DNA from: Pseudomonadota bacterium
Lineage (GTDB): Bacteria; Pseudomonadota; Gammaproteobacteria; Pseudomonadales; Azotimanducaceae
Direction: 5' to 3'
DNA: 38,149 nucleotides
Assembly (NCBI GenBank): GCA_022571415.1
Contig: JACZXW010000015.1
Location: 1 to 38,149 of the forward strand
Under the pieces are notes generated by a model. The model worked only from the letters and a program-made list of their open reading frames with translations. It made no database searches and was not told the DNA's origin. Below, piece by piece: positions 10,801-21,135 of the stretch. Every line of letters begins with the position of its first letter. Position 1 is the first letter of the stretch. Position numbers and translations under genes: made by a program.

Positions 10801-12345
10801 ATGCAACAACTGAATCCTTCCGAAATCAGTGAGATTATCAAGCAACGAATCGAAAAGCTTGATGTCTCTTCTGAAGCTCGTAACGAAGGTACGATCGTTA
10901 GTGTCGCGGACGGTATCGTACGTATCCACGGGCTGGCTGATGTGAAAAACCAGGAAATGATCGAGTTTCCAGACAATCTTTTTGGCTTCGCGCTGAACCT
11001 GAATAGAGATTCCGTTGGCGCTGTGGTGCTGGGTGATTACAAGTCTCTCAGGGAGGGGCAAACGGTCAGGTGTACCGGCAGAATTCTTGAGGTACCGACC
11101 GGGCCTGAACTGCTTGGGCGGGTTGTCGACGCCCTGGGCACTCCCATTGATGGTAAGGGCCCGCTGAATGCGTCAAGCTCATCCGCGGTTGAGAAGGTTG
11201 CGCCGGGTGTCATTGCCCGGCAACACGTGGATCAGCCGGTACAAACAGGGCTCAAGTGTATTGACTCGATGATCCCGGTTGGGCGCGGTCAGCGAGAACT
11301 CATTATTGGTGATCGCCAGACGGGTAAAACCGCGATTGCAATTGACACGATTATTAACCAGAAAGATTCAGGCATTAAGTGTATATACGTTGCTATTGGC
11401 CAGAAGTTTTCATCCGTTGCCAACGTCGTACGCACCCTTGAAGAACATGGCGCCATGGAAAATACCATTGTTGTTATCGCCGGTGCGGCAGATCCAGCGC
11501 CAATGCAATATATTTCTCCCTACTCCGGTTGTGCAATGGGTGAGTATTTTCGCGACCGCGGTGAGGACGCGTTGATTATTTATGATGACCTCACAAAGCA
11601 GGCGTGGGCGTATCGACAGATTTCGTTGCTATTGCGTCGTCCCCCGGGTCGGGAGGCTTATCCGGGTGATGTATTTTACCTGCATTCCCGTCTTCTTGAG
11701 CGGGCAGCCAGGGTGAATGCTGCCTACGTAGAGAAGGAGACTGGCGGCAAAGTTAAAGGAAAAACAGGGTCCCTGACCGCGTTGCCGATCATTGAAACAC
11801 AAGCGGGCGATGTTTCTGCATTCGTACCCACCAACGTCATTTCTATTACTGATGGCCAGATTTTCCTGGAAACGGACAAATTCAACGCGGGGGAACGACC
11901 TGCGATGAATCCGGGTATATCAGTGTCCCGTGTAGGCGGGGATGCACAGGTCAAGTTTATGTCCAAGATCTCAGGCGGCATCAAACTGGCGTTAGCCCAG
12001 TACAGGGAGCTGGCCGCGTTCTCCCAGTTTGCATCCGACCTTGATGAAGCCACCAGGCGTCAGCTCGCCCACGGTGAGCGGATTAATGAGTTGATGAAAC
12101 AGAAGCAGTATGCGCCCATGTCTGTCGCTGAAATGGGGGTCGTCCTTTTTGCCGCGAACGAAGGGCTGCTTGAAGATGTGGAAGTTGACAAGGTGCTGGA
12201 CTTTGAATCTGCGCTTGTCAGCTACATGAATTCTGAGCATACCGATTTTATGAACGAGGTTAATGAGCAAGGTGCCTTCACTGATGAAATAGTGGGAACC
12301 ATGAAGAAGGCGCTGGATACCTTCAAGTCGACACAAACCTGGTAA
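10801..12345 (+). CDS. atpA: F1Fo ATP synthase subunit alpha
   Basis: Non-catalytic nucleotide-binding subunit of F1. The 514 residues begin [17 protein letters not shown], and carry the P-loop GDRQTGKT (residues 170-177), the [32 protein letters not shown]-type region, and the family signature [17 protein letters not shown]. Length and sequence are typical of gammaproteobacteria. Confidence 0.98.
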   Translation: MQQLNPSEISEIIKQRIEKLDVSSEARNEGTIVSVADGIVRIHGLADVKNQEMIEFPDNLFGFALNLNRDSVGAVVLGDYKSLREGQTVRCTGRILEVPTGPELLGRVVDALGTPIDGKGPLNASSSSAVEKVAPGVIARQHVDQPVQTGLKCIDSMIPVGRGQRELIIGDRQTGKTAIAIDTIINQKDSGIKCIYVAIGQKFSSVANVVRTLEEHGAMENTIVVIAGAADPAPMQYISPYSGCAMGEYFRDRGEDALIIYDDLTKQAWAYRQISLLLRRPPGREAYPGDVFYLHSRLLERAARVNAAYVEKETGGKVKGKTGSLTALPIIETQAGDVSAFVPTNVISITDGQIFLETDKFNAGERPAMNPGISVSRVGGDAQVKFMSKISGGIKLALAQYRELAAFSQFASDLDEATRRQLAHGERINELMKQKQYAPMSVAEMGVVLFAANEGLLEDVEVDKVLDFESALVSYMNSEHTDFMNEVNEQGAFTDEIVGTMKKALDTFKSTQTW

Positions 12346-12370
12346 ACCGGATCGTTACAGGGAAAAAGTA

Positions 12371-13231
12371 ATGGCGAACGCCAAAGAACTTAGAAAACAA
12401 ATCGGCAGTATCAAGAATACGCAGAAAATCACCCGCGCAATGGAGATGGTTGCGGCTAGCAAGATGCGAAAAGCCCAGGAAAGAATGGCCCGTGGTCGTC
12501 CTTACTCGCAACATATTCGTTCCGTCATCAGCCATGTGGCTAATGCCTCGCCGGAGTATCACCACCAGTTTATGGTGGAACGGGAGGTTCAACGAATTGG
12601 CTACATCGTTGTTACCACAGACAAGGGGTTGTGCGGCGGGCTGAATATCAACCTGCTGAAAACAACTGTCATGGATATTAAAAAGTGGGTAGATCAGGAT
12701 GTCGAAGTTGATCTCTGCCTGATTGGCAACAAGGGCGTCCAATTTTTTAAAAGTTATGGCGGCAATGTCGTGGCGGCAAGCAGTCATGTCAGCGAAACAC
12801 CTGCTATAAGTGATTTGATTGGCAGTATTAAAGTGATGTTGGATGCGTTTGAGGAAGGCAATGTTGACAAGATCTTCCTGGCAAACAATGTATTCGTTAA
12901 TACCATGACGCAAACGCCAACCATCAATCAGCTCATTCCCCTGGAACCGATCGATGAATCCAGTTTGAAACATCGCTGGGACTATATTTATGAACCGGAT
13001 GCCAGGCAGTTGATTGAAGGGCTGATCACGCGTTTCCTGGAATCACAGGTGTACCAGGCCGTGGTTGAAAATGTAGCCTGTGAACAAGCGGCGAAGATGA
13101 TTGCCATGAAGAGCGCGACGGATAACGCGGGAGATTTGATAGATGAGCTGGAACTCATCATGAACAAAGCGAGACAATCTGCGATTACACAGGAATTGTC
13201 GGAAATAGTCGGTGGTGCTGCGGCTGTCTAA
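12371..13231 (+). CDS. atpG: F1Fo ATP synthase subunit gamma
   Basis: Central rotor shaft of F1. The 286 residues start with [32 protein letters not shown], the near-invariant N-terminal coiled-coil helix, include the [10 protein letters not shown] motif, and end with the C-terminal helix ([10 protein letters not shown]... [19 protein letters not shown]). Start ATG 12371 is supported by homology. The large antisense frame at 12323-12973 is a shadow. Confidence 0.97.
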   Translation: MANAKELRKQIGSIKNTQKITRAMEMVAASKMRKAQERMARGRPYSQHIRSVISHVANASPEYHHQFMVEREVQRIGYIVVTTDKGLCGGLNINLLKTTVMDIKKWVDQDVEVDLCLIGNKGVQFFKSYGGNVVAASSHVSETPAISDLIGSIKVMLDAFEEGNVDKIFLANNVFVNTMTQTPTINQLIPLEPIDESSLKHRWDYIYEPDARQLIEGLITRFLESQVYQAVVENVACEQAAKMIAMKSATDNAGDLIDELELIMNKARQSAITQELSEIVGGAAAV

Positions 13232-13268
13232 GCGAGCATCAATGGTCAGATTAAGTAAAGAGGATTAG

Positions 13269-14648
<1,380 letters not shown>

Positions 14649-14662
14649 AAAAGCGGCTGAAG

Positions 14663-14680
14663 GCTCTTAAAAAAAAGAGC
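14663..14680 (+). other. Hairpin between atpD and atpC
   Basis: GCTCTT (14663-14668) and AAGAGC (14675-14680) form a 6-bp stem around an all-A loop, immediately before the GAGGATT region used to start atpC. There is no U-tract after it, so it is not a canonical terminator. It could modulate epsilon-subunit expression. Confidence 0.4.
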
Positions 14681-14695
14681 TGAGGATTAATTGTT

Positions 14696-15118
14696 ATGGC
14701 ATCAACAGTACTTTGCAGCATAGTCAGCGCCGAGGAAGAGATTTTCTCAGGCCAAGTCGAGATGGTCATTGCGACCGGGACCATGGGTGAACTTGGTATT
14801 TTACCAGGGCATACAGCACTGTTAAGTGGTGTGAAGCCGGGGCCTATTCGTTTGATACTCGAGGGTGGCGAAGAGGAGATCTTTTTTGCATCAGGCGGTT
14901 ATATTGAAGTTCAACCGACGTCGATTACGATTCTGGCTGACACTGCGCTGCGGGCAGATGACCTGGATGAGGTCGCCGCACTGGAAGCGCAGAAAAAGGC
15001 GGAACGGGAACTTGTCGATCAGAAGTCGGATGTCGACTTTGCCAGGGTCTCCCTGGATCTGCAGGAACAGGCGGCAATGTTGCGCACTATCCGCAAATTT
15101 CGTGACAGGAAGGGATAA
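14696..15118 (+). CDS. atpC: F1Fo ATP synthase subunit epsilon
   Basis: Epsilon subunit of the F1 rotor, which regulates ATPase activity. The 140 residues contain the N-terminal beta-sandwich with the hallmark GELGILPGHTALLSGVKPG, followed by the two-helix C-terminal domain (ALEAQKKAERELVDQK and onward). It is the last gene of the operon, followed 20 bases later by an intrinsic terminator. Confidence 0.96.
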   Translation: MASTVLCSIVSAEEEIFSGQVEMVIATGTMGELGILPGHTALLSGVKPGPIRLILEGGEEEIFFASGGYIEVQPTSITILADTALRADDLDEVAALEAQKKAERELVDQKSDVDFARVSLDLQEQAAMLRTIRKFRDRKG

Positions 15119-15138
15119 TTTGAGACTAGCAGTAGAAT

Positions 15139-15162
15139 AAGGCGGCGTTAGCCGCCTTTTTT
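15139..15162 (+). terminator. Intrinsic terminator of the atp operon
   Basis: AAGGCGGC (15139-15146), loop GTTA, and GCCGCCTT (15151-15158) form an 8-bp GC-rich stem. The last bases of the stem begin a run of six T (15157-15162). This is a strong rho-independent terminator directly after atpC. Confidence 0.92.
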
Positions 15163-15165
15163 ACT

Positions 15166-15336
15166 TTGTTAAGGAACGTCTGATTAACAGGATATTTTCG
15201 TCAGAACAAGGAAGAGGCGCACGGAGAAAATTTGTTAACATGCTGTAAGTTAACAAAATTTTGAGTACGACTCTGACGCGGTTATGGCGGAAATAGTGGT
15301 GCACCATACCGACCCTAATCTGACGTTCCTTAACAA
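15166..15336. repeat. MITE-like element with 21-bp terminal inverted repeats
   Basis: The left end (15166-15186, starting TTGTTAAGGAACGTC) and right end (15316-15336) are inverted copies of each other, matching at 20 of 21 positions. Inside, AAATTTGTTAAC (from about 15229) pairs with GTTAACAAAATTT (from about 15248) around a 9-base loop. A further imperfect stem pairs roughly 15192-15206 with about 15280-15295. The whole 171 bp can therefore fold into one long interrupted hairpin. It has no coding capacity, and no target-site duplication is obvious. It lies immediately after the atp terminator, a neutral site. A small non-autonomous transposable element fits best; a structured RNA is the alternative. 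Confidence 0.6.
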
Positions 15337-15426
15337 CCCAGGCCCAGGCGCTTTTATCAAGAACGGCCCTTGGCGTTTTTATCAAGAACAGCCACAGGCG
15401 CTGTAAGAACAGCCACAGGCGTTTTT
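15337..15426. repeat. Degenerate tandem repeats (about 4 units of 21-25 bp)
   Basis: Units around the core AAGAACAGCCACAGGCG begin at about 15359, 15384 and 15405, with a more diverged copy before 15359. Unit tails alternate between TTTTTATC, CTGT and TTTTT. Together with the preceding inverted-repeat element they fill most of the 362-base gene-free gap. I see no gene and no convincing glmU promoter here. Confidence 0.6.
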
Positions 15427-15480
15427 GGGTCCTGTGCCTTTTGTGTAGGGGGACAGTCGATATAAAGGTAAACTCCGTAC

Positions 15481-16860
15481 ATGCCGGACAAAAACATTGA
15501 AGTCTGTATTCTTGCCGCTGGCCTGGGCACCAGGATGCATTCAAGTCGGCCCAAGGTCATGCAAAGACTGGCAGGGCGCCCACTGCTGGCTCATCTTCTG
15601 GACACACTCGATGTGCTGGAACCTGCAAAAATTCATCTAGTCATCGGCGAGGGCTCAGACCTCATTCAGGCCGCGTTTGCTGAGTCCAAAAATGTGAACT
15701 GGGTAATGCAGACAGAAAGACTCGGTACAGGTCATGCGGTGGCGCAGGCAGCTGAATATTTCTCTGCCACATCAAAGGTGATCATACTGCTCGGTGATGC
15801 GCCCTTGATTTCGGTTGAAACACTGACCGCCCTGGTGCAACTGGACTGTGATCTTGGTGTGTTGACGGTTGATGTGGATGATCCCGGCGATTATGGAAGA
15901 ATCATAAGAGATGCGCAGGGAAACCTGACCGCGATCGTGGAAGAACGCGATGCAAGCGTCGAGCAGAAGGTAATCCGGGAAATCAATACCGGAAGCATGG
16001 TGGCCAAGGTCTCATTGCTAAAGCAATGGTTGACCAGCCTCGATAACAAGAATGACCAAAAGGAATACCTGCTGACGGATATCGTCGCAATTGCAGCGGG
16101 TGCTGGATGCAGGGTGGCAGCCTATAAAACCCCGGAGGTGATGGAAGTGACAGGAATCAATACTTTTGAACAGCTGGCTTCATTGGAAAGAGAACACCAG
16201 GGGCGCAATGCGCGGAACCTGATGCGGCAAGGTGTTCATATTGTTGATCCGTCCAGGTTTGACCTCAGGGGAGAAGTGGTTGCCGGCAAGGATATAGTGA
16301 TAGATATCAATGTGATCCTTGAGGGGAAAGTGGAACTGGCAGATGGTGTGACCATCGGGGCTAATTGCATCATCAAGGACAGTAAAATCGGAGAAAATAC
16401 TGTGATCAAACCGAATTCGGTGATTGATGATGCGATTGTAGAAGCAGACTGCAGTGTCGGTCCATTTGCAAGACTTCGTCCCGGAACTCACTTGAAAAAA
16501 GCAGTGGCCATCGGAAATTTTGTCGAGGTGAAAAAGAGCACCCTGGGTGAGGGGAGCAAGGCGAGTCATTTAGCCTATCTCGGGGATGCCACCATCGGAA
16601 CTTCAGTCAACATCGGTGCCGGGACGATCACCTGCAATTATGATGGCGTGAGTAAACATGAGACGCATATAGAGGACAATGTTTTCGTTGGTTCAAATGC
16701 ATCGCTGGTAGCGCCAGTCACCATCGGTGAGGGTTCGACTATTGCCGCGGGTTCAACGATCACCAGGGATGTTGAATGCCATGTGCTGGCTGTTGGTCGT
16801 GGCAGACAAAAAATTATCAGCCACTGGCAAAGACCTTCGGCAAAAAGATCAGAAAAATAA
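15481..16860 (+). CDS. glmU: Bifunctional GlcNAc-1-P uridyltransferase / GlcN-1-P acetyltransferase
   Basis: Makes UDP-GlcNAc in two steps for peptidoglycan and LPS. Residues 1 to about 230 are the nucleotidyltransferase with LAAGLGTRMHSSRPKVMQ; a linker helix follows, then a left-handed beta-helix acetyltransferase (hexapeptide repeats from about 250 on) with the catalytic-His region KASHLAYLGD and NIGAGTITCNYDG. The 459-residue length is normal. ATG 15481 matches family starts. glmS follows after 44 bases, giving the usual glmU-glmS pair. Confidence 0.97.
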   Translation: MPDKNIEVCILAAGLGTRMHSSRPKVMQRLAGRPLLAHLLDTLDVLEPAKIHLVIGEGSDLIQAAFAESKNVNWVMQTERLGTGHAVAQAAEYFSATSKVIILLGDAPLISVETLTALVQLDCDLGVLTVDVDDPGDYGRIIRDAQGNLTAIVEERDASVEQKVIREINTGSMVAKVSLLKQWLTSLDNKNDQKEYLLTDIVAIAAGAGCRVAAYKTPEVMEVTGINTFEQLASLEREHQGRNARNLMRQGVHIVDPSRFDLRGEVVAGKDIVIDINVILEGKVELADGVTIGANCIIKDSKIGENTVIKPNSVIDDAIVEADCSVGPFARLRPGTHLKKAVAIGNFVEVKKSTLGEGSKASHLAYLGDATIGTSVNIGAGTITCNYDGVSKHETHIEDNVFVGSNASLVAPVTIGEGSTIAAGSTITRDVECHVLAVGRGRQKIISHWQRPSAKRSEK

Positions 16861-16904
16861 TGCCCTCTCGAATTTTTCAAGCTAACGCTGAATAGGCGAA
16901 CACC

Positions 16905-18737
16905 ATGTGTGGAATTGTTGCTGCAGTTACTCAAAGGGACGTAACGGATATTCTGCTGGAAGGCCTGCAGAGACTCGAATATCGAGGATATGATTCAGCC
17001 GGGCTCACTGTTTTCGGAGAGGCCGATGGTTTGCAGCGAGTACGCAGGCTTGGCAAGGTCAGTGAACTGCGTAGCGCTTGCGAGGAGCATAAGCCTTCAG
17101 GATTTGTTGGCATTGCCCACACGCGCTGGGCGACTCACGGTAAACCTTCCGAGAGCAATGCCCATCCACATGTTTCCGGCGACCAGGTGAGTGTCGTGCA
17201 TAACGGTATTGTCGAGAATCATGAGGAACTCCGTTCAAAGTTGCAAAGCCAGGGATATTCCTTTGTCTCTGAAACAGACACAGAAGTCATCGCCCACCTT
17301 CTGGCCCGGGAGATAGAAAAGTGCGGGGATTTTCGGGGCGGCGTAAACAGTGTTTTAGATATGCTTGAAGGGGCCTTCGCCATTGCCGTGCAGCATACCG
17401 GCTACCCGGATTTACTGGTCGCTGCCAGGGTGGGCAGCCCGTTGGTGGTCGGACTCGGAATTGGTGAAAATTTTCTTGCCTCAGACCCACGGGCCCTGCG
17501 CCCGGTGACAGATCGCTTTATCTTTCTTGAAGAAGGAGAGGTGGTTGAGCTCTCAGCAAAAGAGGTTTCTATTTTCGGTCGCAATCCTGCTTCCATTGAA
17601 AGCCGGACGGTCAAGCTGGACCAAGGACTGGAGGTTGGTGACAAGGGAAATTATCGCCACTTTATGCTGAAGGAAATCTTTGATCAGCCTGATGCGCTCC
17701 GACGTACACTTCAAGGACGAATCGTCGGGCACAAGGTGTTGGATAATGCCTTTGGGACCGGGGCAGCGGAACTATTCAGTCAGGTCAAAGCCGTACAGAT
17801 CGTGGCCTGCGGAAGCAGTTTCTATACGGGGCTGGTCGCCCGGTACTGGTTTGAACAGATTGCCCACATCCCCTGCAGTGTCGAGGTCGCAAGCGAACTG
17901 CGTTACAGGAAGGTAGCCGTTCTTAAGGACACATTGCTGGTGACCATCTCCCAATCGGGTGAAACGGCAGATACACTGGCTGCGTTACGAAATTCAACTG
18001 ACAATCATTACCTTGCCAGCCTTTGCCTTTGTAATGTGCCGGACAGCTCCTTGGTACGGGAATCAGATTTCAGCCTGATGACCGAAGCGGGTATAGAGAT
18101 TTGTGTTGCGTCGACCAAGGCATTTACCAACCAGTTGGCAGACCTGTTACTGCTGGTTATCGCGTTGGCTAAACACAATAATTCATCTGAGGCCGGATTA
18201 CAGGCGCTTGTCAAAGCTTTATCTGGCGCACCGGATGTCCTGGAGAAGGTTCTGAAGCTGGATGCTGAAATCGAAAATATCGCGCAGAGGTTTGTTGAAA
18301 AAAACCATGCTCTCTTTTTAGGCAGGGGGACCCATTACCCCATCGCCCTGGAAGGTGCACTGAAGCTAAAAGAGATCTCCTACATTCACGCCGAGGGCTA
18401 CCCGGCGGGTGAGCTGAAACATGGTCCGCTGGCGCTTGTGGACGACGACATGCCTGTGGTTGCGGTCGCGCCCGGTGATGAGTTGCTGGAAAAGCTCAAA
18501 TCAAATCTGCAGGAAGTCAGGGCGCGGGGCGGAGAGCTGTTTATTTTTGCGGATGAAGACAGCCGTTTTCCCGATGAACCCGGAACGACGATCTTGCGAA
18601 TACCAAGTTGTCATCAGGTTATTTCCCCACTTGTTTATGTGGTGCCCATGCAACTGTTGGCTTACCATGTAGCCGTATTCAAAGGCACGGATGTAGACCA
18701 ACCGCGCAATCTCGCCAAGTCCGTAACTGTCGAGTAG
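16905..18737 (+). CDS. glmS: Glutamine--fructose-6-phosphate aminotransferase (isomerizing)
   Basis: First committed enzyme of the hexosamine pathway: fructose-6-P plus glutamine gives glucosamine-6-P. The catalytic Cys2 directly follows Met (MCGIVAAV). The glutaminase domain (about 1-240) includes RWATHGKPSESNAHPH, and two SIS domains follow with ACGSSFYTG, ISQSGETADTLAAL and the C-terminal LAKSVTVE. Length is 610 residues. No glmS ribozyme is seen upstream, as expected outside Gram-positives. Confidence 0.97.
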   Translation: MCGIVAAVTQRDVTDILLEGLQRLEYRGYDSAGLTVFGEADGLQRVRRLGKVSELRSACEEHKPSGFVGIAHTRWATHGKPSESNAHPHVSGDQVSVVHNGIVENHEELRSKLQSQGYSFVSETDTEVIAHLLAREIEKCGDFRGGVNSVLDMLEGAFAIAVQHTGYPDLLVAARVGSPLVVGLGIGENFLASDPRALRPVTDRFIFLEEGEVVELSAKEVSIFGRNPASIESRTVKLDQGLEVGDKGNYRHFMLKEIFDQPDALRRTLQGRIVGHKVLDNAFGTGAAELFSQVKAVQIVACGSSFYTGLVARYWFEQIAHIPCSVEVASELRYRKVAVLKDTLLVTISQSGETADTLAALRNSTDNHYLASLCLCNVPDSSLVRESDFSLMTEAGIEICVASTKAFTNQLADLLLLVIALAKHNNSSEAGLQALVKALSGAPDVLEKVLKLDAEIENIAQRFVEKNHALFLGRGTHYPIALEGALKLKEISYIHAEGYPAGELKHGPLALVDDDMPVVAVAPGDELLEKLKSNLQEVRARGGELFIFADEDSRFPDEPGTTILRIPSCHQVISPLVYVVPMQLLAYHVAVFKGTDVDQPRNLAKSVTVE

Positions 18738-18824
18738 GCTCTTGACCCGCGCCCTGTTCAAACCACTTTCCGATTCCCTGGACGGTAGAAATTCCACTTC
18801 ATCCATGGAGTGTATGCACTGACA

Positions 18825-21068
18825 ATGGATGTTTCCCATATCCTTGATTCACTCAATGAAGCGCAAAGAGATGCCGTTGCGGGTCCTGTGGGAAGTGCGC
18901 TGATATTGGCAGGCGCCGGTAGCGGTAAAACCAGAGTGCTGACTCATCGTATAGCCTGGCTGATTCAAACCGAGGGTGTGTCGCCTTACAGCATTCTTGC
19001 GGTCACCTTTACCAATAGAGCCGCAGCAGAAATGCGAGGTCGCATTGAGTCCTTGCTGGCCATGCCAATACGTGGGATGTGGGTAGGCACATTTCATAGC
19101 ATCGCTCACCGATTATTGCGCATGCATTGGCAGGAAGCAGGCTTGCAGCAGAATTTCCAGATCCTGGATGCGGATGACCAATTGCGACTTGTTAAACGGG
19201 TGATGAAAAATCTCAACCTGGATGAAAAAAAGTGGCCCGCCAGACAGGCGGCCTGGTTCATCAATAACCAGAAAGATGAAGGTCTGCGACCAAAACATAT
19301 CGAAGACTATGGTGATATTTATATCAAGACCCACCTGCAGGTTTATCGGGCCTATGAAGAAGCTTGCGAACGCGGCGGCATGGTTGATTTTGCCGAATTA
19401 CTGCTTAGGGCCCATGAATTATGGCTGAACAATTCGCGCTTGCTGCAACACTATCAGGACAGGTTCACTACATTGCTGGTGGATGAATTCCAGGATACGA
19501 ATTCAATTCAATACGCGTGGCTTCAGGTCCTCGCTGGCGACAGGGACAACATTACTGTTGTAGGTGATGATGACCAGTCTATTTATGGCTGGCGTGGGGC
19601 AAAAATAGAGAATATCCAGCGTTTTACGAAGGACTTCCCGAAGGCTCGCACCATCAGGCTGGAGCAGAACTACCGGTCCACTGGAAATATCCTCAAAGCC
19701 GCGAATGGACTGATCAAGCAGAATGCAGGGAGACTAGGCAAGGAGCTATGGACGGATGGAAATGATGGGGATCTGATCAAACTGTACGCGGGTTACAACG
19801 AGATTGATGAGGCGCGGTATATTATTGAATGCGTTAAGCAATGGTCCAGGGAAGGTAATCGATTCTGTGATGCAGCTGTTCTCTATCGATCCAATGCGCA
19901 GTCGAGAGTCCTGGAAGAAGCATTGTTACGTTCGCGACTACCCTATCGAATATACGGCGGGCAACGATTTTTTGAAAGAGCGGAGATTAGAAATGCACTT
20001 GCCTATATGCGCCTTCTGGCTGGGCGGGATGCTGACGCCGCGTTTGAGAGAGTAGTTAATACACCGACCCGGGGTATTGGCGATCGCACGGTGGACCAGA
20101 TCCGTCTACTGGCGCGATCGAAAAATATCTCCATGTGGCGAGCCGCAAGTGCGATAGCTGAGGGAGATTCTCTGCCGTCGAGGAGTAGGAATGCGGTGGG
20201 TAACTTAATCGGACTCGTTAATTCGCTGGATGAGACGACCCGGGGAACCGACTTAGCTGGTCTCGTGGAAATCGTGGTGGAACAATCCGGGCTGAAAGCC
20301 TATTACGAGAAGGAGCGAGGAGAACGAGGGCAGGCGAGGTTGGAGAACCTGGCTGAGTTGGTAACAGCCGCGAGAACCTTTGACCCCGAGGATGTATTTG
20401 TCTTTGATAACGATGTTTTTGGCGAGCAGTCCCCTGAAGAAGTCGCGGAAACCGTGGAGCTATCCCTGCTGGAGCAATTTCTTAATCATGCAGCTTTGGA
20501 AGCCGGCGAGGGTCAGGGTGATGCAAATCAGGATTGTGTTCAACTGATGACAATGCATAGTGCCAAGGGACTGGAATTTCCGTTGGTTTTCCTGGCAGGA
20601 ATGGAAGAGGGATTGTTTCCCCACAGGATGTCCCTCGAAGAACCCGGGCGCCTGGAGGAGGAGCGACGGCTTTGCTACGTGGGTGTAACCAGGGCGATGA
20701 AGCAATTGTACCTGACCTATGCTGAGACCCGACGGATGCATGGCAGTGATACCTATAACCGTCCTTCCAGGTTTGTTGGCGAGATTCCCCAGGAACTGAT
20801 ACAGGAAGTCAGGTCACAAAATTCGCTGGTGAGACCCGCCGGCAGGTCAATGCGAGTGTCAGCGCGAGTCTCAACCATAGGAAAAGATCTGGAAATAGAA
20901 GGCACTGATCTGAAGCTGGGTCAGCGCGTGACCCATGCTAAATTCGGGGAAGGGGTGGTGGTGAACTATGAAGGCGAAGGCAAGCAAGCCAGGGTTCAGG
21001 TTAATTTCGTGGATGAAGGCAGTAAGTGGCTGATGACAGCCTACGCAAAGCTGGAGCCAGTTCCCTAA
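18825..21068 (+). CDS. uvrD: DNA helicase II (UvrD)
   Basis: SF1A 3'-5' helicase acting in nucleotide excision and mismatch repair. The 747-residue protein closely tracks E. coli UvrD from MDVSHILDSLNEAQRDAV onward. It has Walker A GAGSGKT (30-36), LLVDEFQDTN, VGDDDQSIYGWRGA, the LEQNYRS motif and the LMTMHSAKGLEFP and VGVTRA motifs, and ends with the UvrD-type C-terminal Tudor-like segment (KLGQRVTHAKFGEGVVVNYEG). That tail favours UvrD over Rep. ATG 18825 is chosen by homology; an in-frame GTG at 18810 is possible. I see no LexA box upstream. Confidence 0.95.
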   Translation: MDVSHILDSLNEAQRDAVAGPVGSALILAGAGSGKTRVLTHRIAWLIQTEGVSPYSILAVTFTNRAAAEMRGRIESLLAMPIRGMWVGTFHSIAHRLLRMHWQEAGLQQNFQILDADDQLRLVKRVMKNLNLDEKKWPARQAAWFINNQKDEGLRPKHIEDYGDIYIKTHLQVYRAYEEACERGGMVDFAELLLRAHELWLNNSRLLQHYQDRFTTLLVDEFQDTNSIQYAWLQVLAGDRDNITVVGDDDQSIYGWRGAKIENIQRFTKDFPKARTIRLEQNYRSTGNILKAANGLIKQNAGRLGKELWTDGNDGDLIKLYAGYNEIDEARYIIECVKQWSREGNRFCDAAVLYRSNAQSRVLEEALLRSRLPYRIYGGQRFFERAEIRNALAYMRLLAGRDADAAFERVVNTPTRGIGDRTVDQIRLLARSKNISMWRAASAIAEGDSLPSRSRNAVGNLIGLVNSLDETTRGTDLAGLVEIVVEQSGLKAYYEKERGERGQARLENLAELVTAARTFDPEDVFVFDNDVFGEQSPEEVAETVELSLLEQFLNHAALEAGEGQGDANQDCVQLMTMHSAKGLEFPLVFLAGMEEGLFPHRMSLEEPGRLEEERRLCYVGVTRAMKQLYLTYAETRRMHGSDTYNRPSRFVGEIPQELIQEVRSQNSLVRPAGRSMRVSARVSTIGKDLEIEGTDLKLGQRVTHAKFGEGVVVNYEGEGKQARVQVNFVDEGSKWLMTAYAKLEPVP

Positions 21069-21135
21069 TACAGGTTTCGGCAGCGGTAAACCGACAATAG
21101 ATTGGGCATTTCGCCCTGACAGGAAGGAACAAAAA

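Noticed and set aside
12323-12973. 216-codon antisense open frame over atpG
   Set aside because: It is a shadow of a highly conserved gene, has no ribosome-binding site and resembles no family.
15166-15336. Integron attC site
   Set aside because: The ends have the wrong orientation for RYYYAAC...GTTRRRY core sites, and no integrase or cassette is nearby.
18738-18824. LexA box before uvrD
   Set aside because: A CTGT appears, but no ACAG at the required spacing, so no SOS box is supported.
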